Of a stretch of 64,000 nucleotides of DNA, positions 1 to 8,623 are shown piece after piece (position 1 is the first letter of the stretch; every line of letters starts with the position of its first letter). The position numbers and the translations under genes were made by a program. The notes beneath the pieces are model-generated. The model was not told the DNA's origin. It did no database searches and was given only the letters and a program-made list of their open reading frames with translations. This DNA comes from Sphingomonas sanguinis (GTDB lineage: Bacteria; Pseudomonadota; Alphaproteobacteria; Sphingomonadales; Sphingomonadaceae). The stretch is from the NCBI RefSeq assembly GCF_019297835.1, contig NZ_CP079203.1:1771001-1835000 (forward strand), given 5' to 3'.

Positions 1-195
1 TTCATCCATTCGACCTCGCTACGCTGGCAGGTAACCGACAAGTTCCAGTTTACGTTCGGCGTCCGCAATCTGTTCCAGCAGAAGCTGCCGCAAATCTCCT
101 CGGGCGCTTATAACCGCGTCGGTAACGTGCCGTTGTACAGCGCCTACGACTATGTCGGCCGCACCATCTTTGCGAACGTACGCGCCGGTTTCTAA
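1..195 (+). CDS. TonB-dependent receptor, C-terminal end (5' truncated by window edge)
   Basis: An open frame enters at base 1 and stops with TAA at 193-195, giving 64 residues. It reads as the last beta-strands of an outer-membrane TonB-dependent receptor: alternating hydrophobic/polar residues, 'FGVRNLFQQ' (typical of 'xNLFD/xNLTN' strands near the receptor end), and a terminal strand 'RTIFANVRAGF' finishing in the aromatic Phe that outer-membrane beta-barrels need for BAM recognition. Substrate cannot be told from this fragment. A hairpin terminator follows directly. Confidence 0.8.
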   Translation, partial: FIHSTSLRWQVTDKFQFTFGVRNLFQQKLPQISSGAYNRVGNVPLYSAYDYVGRTIFANVRAGF

Positions 196-215
196 GGTGT
201 ATTCCTGAACTATGC

Positions 216-247
216 GGGCCGCTTCGAAAGAGGCGGCCCCTTTTTTT
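216..247 (+). terminator. Rho-independent terminator after the TonB receptor
   Basis: Perfect 7-bp stem GGGCCGC (216-222) / GCGGCCC (233-239) with a 10-nt loop, followed by seven T (241-247). It overlaps the stop codon of the convergent alanine racemase gene. Confidence 0.85.
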
Positions 248-1274
248 ATGTCCGCGCGAAGCGCTGGGCGAGGCCGGTCAGCAACTCATATTGCGACACG
301 CCCGATGCGGCGGACGCCGCCGCCAGATCATAGTCCATGGTCAGCCAGTCACCCTCGACCAAGTCGGGGCGCGCGGTCACGTCGACCGCCAGCAGGTCCA
401 TCGACACGCGGCCGAGCACCGGCAGGCTCTCTCCGTCCGCCACCGCCGCCCCGACGCCAGACAACGCGCGGCGATAGCCGTCGGCATAGCCCAGGTTCAG
501 GATCGCGACCTCGGTGCCGGCGGTCGCGGTCCAGGTGGCATTGTAGCCGACCGTCTCGCCCGCCGGGACATGGCGGCGCTGGAGGATCTGTGCCTCGGGC
601 CAGGCGACCTGGCGGAGGTGCCCCGCCATGTTGGGGCGCGGCAGGCCGCCGTATAGCGCTAGGCCGGGCCGGGTCAGGTCGAAATGATAATCCGCGCCGA
701 GACCGATCCCCGCCGAATTGGCGAGGCTCATCCGCCGCGCGGCCGTACGGCCGGTCAGGCTGGCGAAGGCCGCACGCTGTCGCTCGTTCATCGCCACGTC
801 CTCGTCCGCGCAGGCGAGGTGGCTGATGAGCGTCTCGATCGTCAGGCCGTCGAGTAGGCCGTCGCGCACCGCCTGCACCGACACGCCCAGCCGGTTCATG
901 CCGGTATCGACCATCACGTCGCAGACCCCGCCGCCGCTGTCCCGCCAGCGGGCGATCTGTTCTGGCGTGCTGAGCACCGGGCGGGCGAAACCGGCCTTGG
1001 CGGCGGGCAGATCTTCGGCGCGCAGGCCGTGCAGGACCGACAGGGTGATGCCCAGCGGCGCCAACGCCTGCGCCTCGGCCCAGTTGGCGACGAAGAAGTC
1101 GCGGCATCCGACCTTGGCCAGCGTTTCGGCCACCAACCGCGCGCCCAGGCCATAACCGTTGGCCTTGACCGCCGCGCCGCACGCCGCCGCCCCGCTCAAC
1201 CGATCGAGCGCCTGCCAGTTGGACATAAGCGCATCGCGGTCGACACGCAGGCGGAGGGGAGCGGGTATTTCCAT
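246..1274 (-). CDS. alr: Alanine racemase
   Basis: PLP-dependent interconversion of L- and D-alanine, supplying D-Ala for peptidoglycan (some family members are catabolic). The protein is 342 aa, close to the usual size. The PLP lysine motif 'AVKANGYGLG' is near the N-terminus (Lys37), and the C-terminal beta domain carries 'VGYNATW', the region of the catalytic tyrosine, plus 'NLGYADGYRR' and 'GRVSMD'. I place the start at 1274, which has GGAGG just upstream (short spacing); an in-frame ATG at 1298 adds eight residues but has no Shine-Dalgarno. It follows the valine-degradation genes on the same strand after a 117-bp gap, so it may be separately expressed. Confidence 0.9.
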   Translation of the reverse strand: MEIPAPLRLRVDRDALMSNWQALDRLSGAAACGAAVKANGYGLGARLVAETLAKVGCRDFFVANWAEAQALAPLGITLSVLHGLRAEDLPAAKAGFARPVLSTPEQIARWRDSGGGVCDVMVDTGMNRLGVSVQAVRDGLLDGLTIETLISHLACADEDVAMNERQRAAFASLTGRTAARRMSLANSAGIGLGADYHFDLTRPGLALYGGLPRPNMAGHLRQVAWPEAQILQRRHVPAGETVGYNATWTATAGTEVAILNLGYADGYRRALSGVGAAVADGESLPVLGRVSMDLLAVDVTARPDLVEGDWLTMDYDLAAASAASGVSQYELLTGLAQRFART

Positions 1275-1358
1275 CACCCTCCGGGCTTTAGGCCGCATTG
1301 GTCAGGGGGAAAAGGCGGGTTCGGTTATTCACACCACTTCCCGCCCCTTACCCAAACC

Positions 1359-1380
1359 TCCGTTCAGCCTGAGCGAAGGG
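1359..1380 (+). repeat. Repeat family A, single half-copy
   Basis: Contains CGTTCAGCCTGAGCGAAG, the conserved part of an intergenic repeat found at least nine times in this window. This copy is alone and lacks the usual inverted partner. Confidence 0.7.
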
Positions 1381-1391
1381 GGGATTCGGGT

Positions 1392-2267
1392 TTAGCGGAG
1401 CGTGCGGATAATTCCCGAAAAGTCCACCGGCGGCTGCCCTTCTCCGACGAATGCCGCGTACAACTCCGCCGCACGCTCGCCCATCGGGGTCGTCGCGCCC
1501 GCATCCTCAGCCGCCTGCATCGCCAGCTTCAGGTCCTTCAGCATCAGCGCCGCCGCGAAGCCGCCCTGATAGTCGTGATCGGCGGGTGTCTCCGGGCCGA
1601 CGCCGGGGACCGGGCAGTATCTGGTCATCGACCAACTCTGTCCCGACGAGACCGAGGCGATGTCGTAAAAGGTCTGCGCCTCCAGCCCCAGCTTCTCGGC
1701 CAGCACGAACGCCTCGCAGGTCGCGATCATCGTCGCGCCGAGCAGCATGTTGTTGCAAATCTTGGCCGCCTGGCCTGCGCCGTTGCCGCCCGCATGGATC
1801 ACCGCCTGGCCCATGGCGGACAGGAACGGCTCTGCGCGGGCAAAGGCCTGTTCCGAACCACCGACCATGAAGGTCAGCGTCCCCGCCTTGGCGGCCGCAA
1901 TTCCGCCCGATACGGGCGCGTCGACCGCCATCATGCCCTTGCCCTGTGCCGCCTCCGCGACGCGGCGCGCGGTGGCGACGTCGATGGTCGAGCAATCGAT
2001 CAGGATCGCGGACGGAGGTGCGGCGGCGAACACGGCGTCGGCATAGACGCGCTCGACATGGGTTCCGGCGGGCAGCATGGTCACGACCGCCTCGACCCCG
2101 TCCATCGCCGCGACGGCGCTGTCGACGGGCAGGCACCCGGCCGCCTTCGCCGCCGCCAGCGCGTCCGCCGACAGGTCGAAGGCGCGGACGTCATGCCCCG
2201 CCTTTGCGAGGTTGGCGGCCATGCCGCCGCCCATATTGCCCAGGCCGATAAAGGCGATCCGCGCCAT
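1392..2267 (-). CDS. mmsB: 3-hydroxyisobutyrate dehydrogenase
   Basis: NAD-dependent oxidation of 3-hydroxyisobutyrate to methylmalonate semialdehyde in valine breakdown. The 291-aa length fits the family. An N-terminal Rossmann motif 'GLGNMG' (residues 8-13) is followed by 'DCSTID', the substrate loop 'DAPVSGG' (117-122) and the catalytic-lysine motif 'GAGQAAKICNN' (Lys169). It is the last gene of the minus-strand valine cluster, 149 bp after the enoyl-CoA hydratase with a family B repeat in the gap. Its product feeds mmsA at the head of the same cluster, which supports the assignment over other beta-hydroxyacid dehydrogenases. Confidence 0.92.
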   Translation of the reverse strand: MARIAFIGLGNMGGGMAANLAKAGHDVRAFDLSADALAAAKAAGCLPVDSAVAAMDGVEAVVTMLPAGTHVERVYADAVFAAAPPSAILIDCSTIDVATARRVAEAAQGKGMMAVDAPVSGGIAAAKAGTLTFMVGGSEQAFARAEPFLSAMGQAVIHAGGNGAGQAAKICNNMLLGATMIATCEAFVLAEKLGLEAQTFYDIASVSSGQSWSMTRYCPVPGVGPETPADHDYQGGFAAALMLKDLKLAMQAAEDAGATTPMGERAAELYAAFVGEGQPPVDFSGIIRTLR

Positions 2268-2301
2268 GATGCTCTCCTAACGTGTTCTTCTGTTTCTTCT
2301 G

Positions 2302-2407
2302 CCCCCCTCCCGCAGGCGGGAGGGGTTGGGGGAGGGAAAGGCCACAGGCTATGGTCTCGGTGAGACTCCTTGCCCTCCCCCATCCCCTCCCGTTTATGGG
2401 AGGGGCG
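2302..2407. repeat. Repeat family B, copy 1 (complete, palindromic)
   Basis: About 105 bp with G/C-rich outer arms, each itself a hairpin (CCCTCCCGC / GCGGGAGGG type). The core holds GTCTC (2354-2358) and GAGAC (2362-2366) separated by GGT. Two further complete copies occur at 5537-5645 and 20093-20202. All three sit in gaps between minus-strand genes. Confidence 0.85.
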
Positions 2408-2416
2408 TGAGACTCA

Positions 2417-3193
2417 TCAGCGATTGGTCCAGTTGGGGCTGCGCTTCTCGACGAACGCGGCCATGCCTTCCTTCTGGTCGGCCGATCCGAACAGGCCGTG
2501 GAACAGGCGGCGCTCGAACTGCACGCCCTGCGCCAGCCCCATGTCGAAGGCGGCGTTGACCATTTCCTTGTTGGCCTTGACCGCAATCGGGGCCATGCCC
2601 GCAATGGTCGCGGCGGTCTCCAGCGCCTCATCCACGAGGTCGGCGGCGGGGACGATGCGCGCGACGAGGCCCGAACGCTCGGCTTCCTCGGCGTCCATCA
2701 TCCGGCCGGTCAAGCACATCTCCATCGCCTTGGCCTTGCCGACCGCATGGGCCAGCCGCTGGGAGCCACCCATGCCCGGCGTCACGCCCAGCTTGATCTC
2801 GGGCTGGCCGAACTTGGCCGTGTCGGCGGCGAGGATGAAGTCGCACATCATCGCCAGCTCGCAGCCGCCGCCCAGCGCATAGCCCGCGACCGCTGCGATG
2901 ATGGGCTTGCGGGTACGGGTGAAGTCGTCCCAGCCGGTGAAATGGTTGCCGCCATACATAGCGGCAAAGCCCATCTCCTGCATTTCCTTAATGTCGGCGC
3001 CCGCCGCGAATGCCTTCGCGCTGCCGGTGATGACGGCGCAGCGCTGTTCAGGATCGGCGTCATAGGCGCGCATCACGTCGAGCAGTTCGGCCAGCAGCTC
3101 GGCATTGAGCGCGTTCAGCGCCTGCGGCCGGTTGAGCGTCACCAACGTCACCGCCTCGCGGCGCTCGACGATCAGGGTGTTGTAGTCGGTCAT
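2417..3193 (-). CDS. Enoyl-CoA hydratase (methacrylyl-CoA hydration likely)
   Basis: Crotonase-fold enzyme of 258 aa, the standard length. It shows the oxyanion-hole segment '[11 protein letters not shown]' (61-71) and both catalytic acids: Glu112 in '[11 protein letters not shown]' and Glu132 in '[14 protein letters not shown]'. The start at 3193 has GAGAAGGA seven bases upstream, 13 bp after the stop of the hydrolase gene, so it is co-transcribed with it. In this neighbourhood the inferred reaction is methacrylyl-CoA to 3-hydroxyisobutyryl-CoA; the family is promiscuous and sequence alone does not fix substrate. Confidence 0.9.
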   Translation of the reverse strand: MTDYNTLIVERREAVTLVTLNRPQALNALNAELLAELLDVMRAYDADPEQRCAVITGSAKAFAAGADIKEMQEMGFAAMYGGNHFTGWDDFTRTRKPIIAAVAGYALGGGCELAMMCDFILAADTAKFGQPEIKLGVTPGMGGSQRLAHAVGKAKAMEMCLTGRMMDAEEAERSGLVARIVPAADLVDEALETAATIAGMAPIAVKANKEMVNAAFDMGLAQGVQFERRLFHGLFGSADQKEGMAAFVEKRSPNWTNR

Positions 3194-3206
3194 GCGGGCG
3201 TCCTTC

Positions 3207-4256
3207 TCAGCGGTCGTCGGGTGTCCAGGCCTGCCCCTCGGGCATGCGCGCAAAGATATGGTCGATCATCGTGTCGGTCACGCCCTCCGGCATGGCGGGG
3301 TCCCAGCGCGGCGCATTGTCCTTGTCGACGATCAGCGCGCGGACGCCCTCGACGAAATCGGGGCGCTGCACCACGCGCGAGGCGATGCCGTACTCGCGGC
3401 GCATCTCGTCAGCGAAGTCGGTGGTCAGCCTCCCCTCGCGCAGCAGACGGAGCGACACCTTGCAGGATTGGGGCGATTTGGTGCGCAGCACGGCGAGCTG
3501 CTGCGCCGCCCATTCGCCGCCATCCGCTTCCAGCGTGGCGATGATCTCTTCCAGCGTATCGGCAGCGAAAAGCCGGTCGATTTCGGCGGCATGGGCCATG
3601 ATTCTCGCGTCGGGCGCGGGCGTGGAGAGCCGGTCGAGCGTCGCGGCGATCTCCTGCGGCGCGGCGATGATGGCAGCCTTGGCCTCGTCCAGCGTGGAAG
3701 ACGACAGATAATGGGTGGCCAGCCCCAAGGCGTACGCCTCCGCCCCGTCGAGCCGGTGGCCGGTCAGCGCCAGATACTCGCCCATCCGCCCCGGCAGGCG
3801 CGAGAGATACCAGCCGCCGCCGACATCGGGGAACAGGCCGATGCCCGTCTCCGGCATGGCGAACCGGGTATTCTCGGTCGCGACGCGGAAGCGGGCAGGC
3901 GCGGCAATGCCGACACCGCCGCCCATGGTGATGCCATCCATGAAGGCGACGATCGGCTTGGCATAAGTGAACAGCCGGTGGTTCATCCGGTATTCGCTGT
4001 GAAAGAAGCCCCGCGCCGCCTCGCCGTCGCCCGCACCGCTTTCTGCCAGCAGGCGAATGTCGCCGCCCGCGCAAAAGCCGCGCCCCTCGGCATGGTCGAT
4101 GATGACCGCCTCGACGCCCAGATCGCCGCGCCAGTCCTCCAGCGCGGCCAGCACGCCCTCACACATGTCATGGGTCAGCGCGTGGATCGCCTTGGGCCGG
4201 TTAAGCCGCAGTCGCCCGACCGGGCCTTCGCGGGTGACGATCAGGTCTTCACTCAT
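3207..4256 (-). CDS. 3-hydroxyisobutyryl-CoA hydrolase
   Basis: Crotonase-superfamily thioesterase that releases 3-hydroxyisobutyrate from its CoA ester, the step between the hydratase and mmsB in valine degradation. The protein is 349 aa, longer than a hydratase as usual for this subfamily. '[11 protein letters not shown]' (60-70) forms the CoA/oxyanion region, and '[14 protein letters not shown]' (134-147) contains the hydrolase pair Glu136 and Asp144 that distinguishes this family from hydratases. The start at 4256 has AAGGAAAG upstream; an upstream in-frame ATG at 4376 would run through a palindromic repeat and is not credible. Confidence 0.92.
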   Translation of the reverse strand: MSEDLIVTREGPVGRLRLNRPKAIHALTHDMCEGVLAALEDWRGDLGVEAVIIDHAEGRGFCAGGDIRLLAESGAGDGEAARGFFHSEYRMNHRLFTYAKPIVAFMDGITMGGGVGIAAPARFRVATENTRFAMPETGIGLFPDVGGGWYLSRLPGRMGEYLALTGHRLDGAEAYALGLATHYLSSSTLDEAKAAIIAAPQEIAATLDRLSTPAPDARIMAHAAEIDRLFAADTLEEIIATLEADGGEWAAQQLAVLRTKSPQSCKVSLRLLREGRLTTDFADEMRREYGIASRVVQRPDFVEGVRALIVDKDNAPRWDPAMPEGVTDTMIDHIFARMPEGQAWTPDDR

Positions 4257-4275
4257 GTCTTTCCTTAACCCCTTC

Positions 4276-4371
4276 CCGTTCCCCGGCGAAGGCCGGAGCC
4301 CAGTTGCGGTAACGTATGAGGCGCGCCACCGGCTGCTTAGAAACTGGACCCCGGCCTTCGCCGGGGAACGG
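4276..4371. repeat. Repeat family E: inverted pair
   Basis: Two 30-bp arms (4276-4305 and 4342-4371) are inverted copies sharing the core CCCCGGCGAAGGCCGG, each a hairpin in itself, separated by 36 bp. It fills the gap between the acyl-CoA dehydrogenase stop codon and the hydrolase start. Confidence 0.85.
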
Positions 4372-4372
4372 C

Positions 4373-5515
4373 TCAATCCTTCAACAAATCGCGCCCGACG
4401 ATCATCCGCATCACCTGGTTCGTGCCCTCCAGGATCGAATGCACGCGCAGGTCGCGCCAGAAACGCTCGATCGGATAGTCCATCAGATAGCCATAGCCGC
4501 CATGCAGCTGGAGCGCGCGGTCGACCACCGACGATCCGGTGTCGGTCGCCAGCCGCTTGGCCATCGCCGCAAAGCGCGTCTTGTCCGGCGCATTGTCCGT
4601 CACCTTGGCGGCAGCGAGATAGAGCAGCGCGCGCGCAGCCTCCAGCTCGGTCGCCATGTCGGCCAGGGTGAACTGGGTATTCTGGAACTCGGCAATCGCC
4701 TTGCCGAACTGGCGGCGGTCCTTCACGTAAGCGACCGCCTCGTCCAGGCAGCGCTGCGCGCCCCCCAGCGAGCAGGCACCGATGTTGAGCCGCCCGCCGT
4801 CCAGCCCCATCATCGCGATGCGGAAGCCCTCGCCCTCCGCGCCCAGCCGGTTGGCGACCGGCACCCGAACATTGTCGAACATCACCTGCCGCGTCGGCTG
4901 CGAATGCCAGCCTAGCTTGCGCTCGTTCGCGCCGAAGGAGACGCCGGGCATGTCCTTATCGATCACCAGGCAGGAAATGCCCTTCGGCCCGTCTTCGCCG
5001 GTGCGGACCATGGTGACGTACACCTCGTTATCGCCACCGCCCGAGATGAACTGCTTGGAGCCCGAGACGACATAATGGTCGCCATCACGGACCGCACGGG
5101 TCTTGAGCGCGGCGGCGTCGGAGCCGGAACCCGGCTCGGTCAGGCAATAGCTCGCCATCCGCTCCATGGTGACGAGATCGGGCAGGTAGCGGCCCTTCAC
5201 GTCCGCATCGCCGAAGCGGTCAATCATCCACGACGCCATGTTATGGATCGAGATGAAGGCGGAGGTGGAGGGACAGCCATAGGCCATCGCCTCCATGATC
5301 AGCGCCGCCTCCAGCCGCCCCAGCGCGATGCCGCCGGACTCTTCGGACACGTAGATCGCGGCGAAGCCGAGTTCGGCGGCTTCCTTGATCGTGTCGCGGG
5401 GGAAGATGTGCTTCTCGTCCCACTCGCCTGCGAACGGCGTGATGCGGTCGGCGGTGAAACGGCGCGCCAGTTCCTGGATCTCGCGCTGCTCGTCGGTGAG
5501 GTCGAATTGAGTCAT
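4373..5515 (-). CDS. Acyl-CoA dehydrogenase, probably isobutyryl-CoA dehydrogenase
   Basis: FAD flavoprotein of 380 aa that would oxidise isobutyryl-CoA to methacrylyl-CoA. N-terminal helical domain (about 1-120), then the FAD/substrate motif 'YCLTEPGSGSDAA' (about 123-135) and 'GSKQFISGG', and a C-terminal domain with 'LHGGYGY' and the catalytic base Glu363 in 'ILEGTNQVMR'. The C-terminal position of the glutamate is that of short/branched-chain dehydrogenases. Neighbours mmsA, hydrolase, hydratase and mmsB complete the valine route, so isobutyryl-CoA is the inferred substrate. Confidence 0.92.
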   Translation of the reverse strand: MTQFDLTDEQREIQELARRFTADRITPFAGEWDEKHIFPRDTIKEAAELGFAAIYVSEESGGIALGRLEAALIMEAMAYGCPSTSAFISIHNMASWMIDRFGDADVKGRYLPDLVTMERMASYCLTEPGSGSDAAALKTRAVRDGDHYVVSGSKQFISGGGDNEVYVTMVRTGEDGPKGISCLVIDKDMPGVSFGANERKLGWHSQPTRQVMFDNVRVPVANRLGAEGEGFRIAMMGLDGGRLNIGACSLGGAQRCLDEAVAYVKDRRQFGKAIAEFQNTQFTLADMATELEAARALLYLAAAKVTDNAPDKTRFAAMAKRLATDTGSSVVDRALQLHGGYGYLMDYPIERFWRDLRVHSILEGTNQVMRMIVGRDLLKD

Positions 5516-5536
5516 CGGTCGGTCTCGTCCATCTAA

Positions 5537-5645
5537 AGCCCCTCCCCCGGAGGGGGGAGGGGTTTGGGGAGGGGGCTACGCCACGGGCGATGGTCTCTGT
5601 GAGACTCCCTGCCCTCCCCCATCCCCTCCCGCCTGCGGGAGGGGC
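5537..5645. repeat. Repeat family B, copy 2
   Basis: Same architecture as 2302-2407: G-rich hairpin arms around a core with GTCTC and GAGAC (5593-5605), here separated by TGT. It lies between mmsA and the acyl-CoA dehydrogenase and would be transcribed inside the operon mRNA. Confidence 0.85.
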
Positions 5646-5655
5646 GTGCCAAGGT

Positions 5656-7173
5656 TCAGGCCATTGTCGGGATAACGAAGGCGTTGCCGCCATCGGGCGA
5701 GCCATCCGGCCAACGCTGGGTTACCGTCTTCACCTTGGTCCAGAAGCGGACGCCCTCCATGCCGTGCTGATTGACGTCGCCGAACGCCGAGCGCTTCCAG
5801 CCGCCGAAGCTGTGATACGCCACCGGCACCGGGATCGGCACGTTGATGCCGACCATGCCCACCTCGACCCGCGCCGCGAACTCGCGCGCGGCATGGCCGT
5901 TGCGGGTGAAGATGGCGACGCCATTGCCGTATTGATGCTCGCTGGGCAGGCGGACCGCCGTCTCGAAATCGGGGGCACGGACGATCTGGAGGACGGGGCC
6001 GAAAATCTCTTCCTTGTAGCTCTGCATGGCGGGCGTCACCCGGTCGAACAGCGACGGGCCGATGAAGAAACCCTCCTCATAGCCCTGAAGCTGGAAGCCG
6101 CGTCCGTCGACGACCAGTTCGGCACCTTCATCGACGCCGGTCTGAATCCAGTCCTCGACCCGCTTCTTGTGCGCGGCGTTCACCACCGGGCCGTAATGCG
6201 CCTGTTCGTCAGTCGAGACACCGACCCGAAGCGCGTCGATCGCCGGGATCAGCTTTTCGCGTAAGCGGTCCGCCGTCTTGTCCCCGACCGGCACCACCAC
6301 GGGCAGCGCCATGCACCGCTCCCCCGCCGAGCCGAAGGCCGCGCCCGACAGGTCGGCGACCACCTGGTCCAGGTCGGCGTCGGGCATGACGATGCCGTGG
6401 TTCTTGGCGCCCCCCATCGCCTGGACGCGCTTACCCGCCTCGACGCCGCGCCGATAGACGTAATGCGCGATGTCGGACGAGCCGACGAAGCTGACCGCGC
6501 TGATCGCCGGATGGTCGAGGATCGCATCGACCATCGCCTTGTCGCCGTGCACGACCTGCAGGATGCCCTCGGGCGCACCCGCTTCGCGCATCAGTTCGGC
6601 CAGGCGGACGGGGACCGAGGGATCGCGCTCGGACGGCTTCAGGATGAAGGCGTTGCCGCAGGCGATGGCGACGCCGAACATCCACATCGGGATCATCGCG
6701 GGGAAGTTGAACGGCGTGATGCCTGCGCCGATGCCCAGCGGCATGCGCATCGAATAGACGTCGATGCCCGGCCCCGCGCCTTGCGTATATTCGCCCTTCA
6801 GCGCGTGGGGGATACCGCAGGCGAACTCGATCACCTCCAGCCCGCGCTGGATGTCGCCCTTCGCGTCGGCGATCACCTTGCCATGTTCGGAGGAGAGCAG
6901 ATGCGCCAGCGCATCCATATTCCGCTCGACCAGTTCCTTGAAGCGGAACATCACGCGCGCCCGGCGCTGGGGATTGGTCGCGGCCCAGGCCGGTTGCGCG
7001 GCTTGTGCGGCGGCGACAGCGCGTTCGAGCAGCGCGGCGTCGCCCAGCATCACGCGGGCCTGAACCTGGCCGCTATTGGGGTCGAAGACATCACCCAAGC
7101 GACCCTCGGGACGGGTTCCGGCGGCGTCGGTCGCGGTCTGTCCGCCGGCAACCAGGTGGTCGATCACGCGCAT
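5656..7173 (-). CDS. mmsA: Methylmalonate-semialdehyde dehydrogenase (CoA-acylating)
   Basis: Converts methylmalonate semialdehyde to propionyl-CoA with NAD and CoA, the last step of valine degradation. Aldehyde dehydrogenase fold, 505 aa. 'TPFNFPAMIPMWM' (153-165) and 'LKPSERDPS' are the NAD-binding region. The catalytic nucleophile is Cys287 in 'FGSAGERCMAL'. The general-base glutamate region reads 'AMGGAKNHG' (252-260), lacking the Glu of hydrolytic aldehyde dehydrogenases, the known hallmark of CoA-acylating MmsA. First gene of the cluster; AGGAGAG precedes the start and a TATAAT element lies about 45 bp upstream. Confidence 0.95.
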   Translation of the reverse strand: MRVIDHLVAGGQTATDAAGTRPEGRLGDVFDPNSGQVQARVMLGDAALLERAVAAAQAAQPAWAATNPQRRARVMFRFKELVERNMDALAHLLSSEHGKVIADAKGDIQRGLEVIEFACGIPHALKGEYTQGAGPGIDVYSMRMPLGIGAGITPFNFPAMIPMWMFGVAIACGNAFILKPSERDPSVPVRLAELMREAGAPEGILQVVHGDKAMVDAILDHPAISAVSFVGSSDIAHYVYRRGVEAGKRVQAMGGAKNHGIVMPDADLDQVVADLSGAAFGSAGERCMALPVVVPVGDKTADRLREKLIPAIDALRVGVSTDEQAHYGPVVNAAHKKRVEDWIQTGVDEGAELVVDGRGFQLQGYEEGFFIGPSLFDRVTPAMQSYKEEIFGPVLQIVRAPDFETAVRLPSEHQYGNGVAIFTRNGHAAREFAARVEVGMVGINVPIPVPVAYHSFGGWKRSAFGDVNQHGMEGVRFWTKVKTVTQRWPDGSPDGGNAFVIPTMA

Positions 7174-7217
7174 AAGCTCTCCTGTTTCGGGTCTGATGCC
7201 CGACTCTTTCGCTTGTA

Positions 7218-7244
7218 ATTATATTGCTTAAGCGTGAAATCCAA
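7218..7244 (-). promoter_or_regulatory. Candidate promoter of the valine catabolic operon
   Basis: On the minus strand a perfect TATAAT (7223-7218) lies 44 bp before the mmsA start in an otherwise GC-rich region. A TTGGAT (7244-7239) is a possible -35 with 15-bp spacing, shorter than ideal. No operator was recognised. Confidence 0.45.
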
Positions 7245-7286
7245 GTCGGGTCGACCAAAAAGGCGGCGAGCCCGTTTCGGCGTGCG

Positions 7287-7922
7287 TCAGACCGCCGGAC
7301 AGAGCCGCCACGCCGCCCCCGCCGCGATCAGCGCGCCCGCCACCGCCGCCGCCAGCGAGGCCAATCCCCAGAGCGGAAAGGCCAGCGCCCCCAGCCCGGC
7401 ACCGACCAGAAACCCGGACCAGAGCAGCAGATAGGGCAACCAGCCCCAACGCTCCCGCCCCGCGACGGTCTGCGCCAGATGCTGACCGATCTTGACCAAT
7501 GTGCCGGTCATATAGGTGACGCCAATGCTCACCTCGCCATCGCGCTCGAAGGTGGCATTGGTCGCGCCCATCGCCAGCACCATGGCGGGCGCGGTCCATC
7601 TGCCCAGTAGCGCGACGCCGCCCAGGAGCAGCGCGACGAGCAGCAGGACCGCCACCTGCCCGATGCGCGGCAGCGCCAGCCGGATCAGCGTGCCGACCAT
7701 CACGCCTGCGACGAAAAGCGCCAGCAGCATCGCCAATATCGCGACCGCACCCGACAAGGGTCCGTGCGGTGCGGCCAACCGGACCGCGAGCATCGTACCA
7801 TTGCCGCTCATGAAGGAAACGAAATAGCCGCCAAGCTGCTGAAATCCGATCGCATCGACATAGCCGGACAGCAGGGCCAGCCAGATGGCCAGCGGCCAGG
7901 AACGGCGATCGGATCGGATCAT
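7287..7922 (-). CDS. DUF1275 (YoaK-like) integral membrane protein
   Basis: A 211-aa polytopic protein with about six hydrophobic segments. The N-terminal signature 'LSGYVDAIGFQQLGGYFVSFMSGN' region (shown here in part: 'SGYVDAIGF', 'VSFMSGNG') matches the DUF1275/YoaK family, whose members start with a 'G..Da..f......f...mtGn' pattern; a second 'TYMTGTLVKIGQ' appears mid-protein. Function of the family is not established. I set the start at 7922 because residues upstream of this methionine look non-coding. No operon partner. Confidence 0.8.
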   Translation of the reverse strand: MIRSDRRSWPLAIWLALLSGYVDAIGFQQLGGYFVSFMSGNGTMLAVRLAAPHGPLSGAVAILAMLLALFVAGVMVGTLIRLALPRIGQVAVLLLVALLLGGVALLGRWTAPAMVLAMGATNATFERDGEVSIGVTYMTGTLVKIGQHLAQTVAGRERWGWLPYLLLWSGFLVGAGLGALAFPLWGLASLAAAVAGALIAAGAAWRLCPAV

Positions 7923-8033
7923 GGCGCGATCTATATCGCGGTCGGCACCGCACGACCAAAGGATAATGCCGGGCGCCGAGGGATCGGATCGCGGCGGTGC
8001 GCGTTGGCGCGTTTCGGAACAGGGGGAGACGGC

Positions 8034-8189
8034 ATGGCGGGCGCGCTGGTGGAAATCTGGTTGACCGTGTCGGCACTGTCCTCGCTCGTCATCATCATGA
8101 TCGCCATCGGTCATAGCGACATGCGGCGCGAAAAGCGTTTGCGCCCACGGGCCGTTCCACGTCGTCGCGTGCGTCGTTCCTTCCCCTGA
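8034..8189 (+). CDS. Hypothetical small membrane protein (51 aa)
   Basis: ATG at 8034 is preceded by AGGGGGAG at good spacing. The product has one hydrophobic segment (about residues 5-25, 'LVEIWLTVSALSSLVIIMIA') followed by a strongly basic tail rich in Arg, so a single-pass protein with the tail inside is expected. Convergent with the 51-aa ORF at 8209-8364. I do not recognise it. Confidence 0.5.
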   Translation: MAGALVEIWLTVSALSSLVIIMIAIGHSDMRREKRLRPRAVPRRRVRRSFP

Positions 8190-8208
8190 CGCACGCGACG
8201 CAAATCGA

Positions 8209-8364
8209 TCAGAACATGTGGAGCAACCGGTCGAGCAGGCCGGGCTTGCGGGTGCGCAGCGCCATATACCGAGCGCGATCCTCAGCCGCACGGCGATAGA
8301 GCGCGTCCAGACGCTGCTCGCGCGGCATGTCGGAAATCCGTGGCGGCGGCATGTGACTGGCCAT
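8209..8364 (-). CDS. Hypothetical small soluble protein (51 aa)
   Basis: Reads M-A-S-H-M-P-P-P-R-I then a charged amphipathic stretch ('REQRLDALYRRAAEDRARYM') and a 'KPGLLDRLLHMF' end. The start has GGGAGGG six bases upstream on the minus strand, which is the main support together with a clean stop. Highly basic and predicted helical. It ends 19 bp from the convergent ORF at 8034-8189. No family recognised. Confidence 0.5.
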   Translation of the reverse strand: MASHMPPPRISDMPREQRLDALYRRAAEDRARYMALRTRKPGLLDRLLHMF

Positions 8365-8623
8365 CTTATACCCTCCCTTATGTCGAGCCGTTCGTTTTTA
8401 ACGACGAACCGTGACTTTTGTTCCTGACAGGTGACAGGCCGGTCATGTCGCCTACCCTCCCCCCAAGACATTGGAATCGGGTCGTTCGGGCGATGGTAGC
8501 GGATTTTGGGCATTGCGACGACGCGCGATTATGAACGTCTCGTAAGGAACCCGTAAGGGGTCCGTCAGGGGTTTGACCCTATCGGCCGGGCTAATATCCG
8601 CCTTCTTGCGCCGAAAGAGCCCG

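Noticed and set aside
8573..8623. TTG 8573 as start of the RND adaptor
   Set aside because: No ribosome-binding site, and the protein aligns with the family from ATG 8624.
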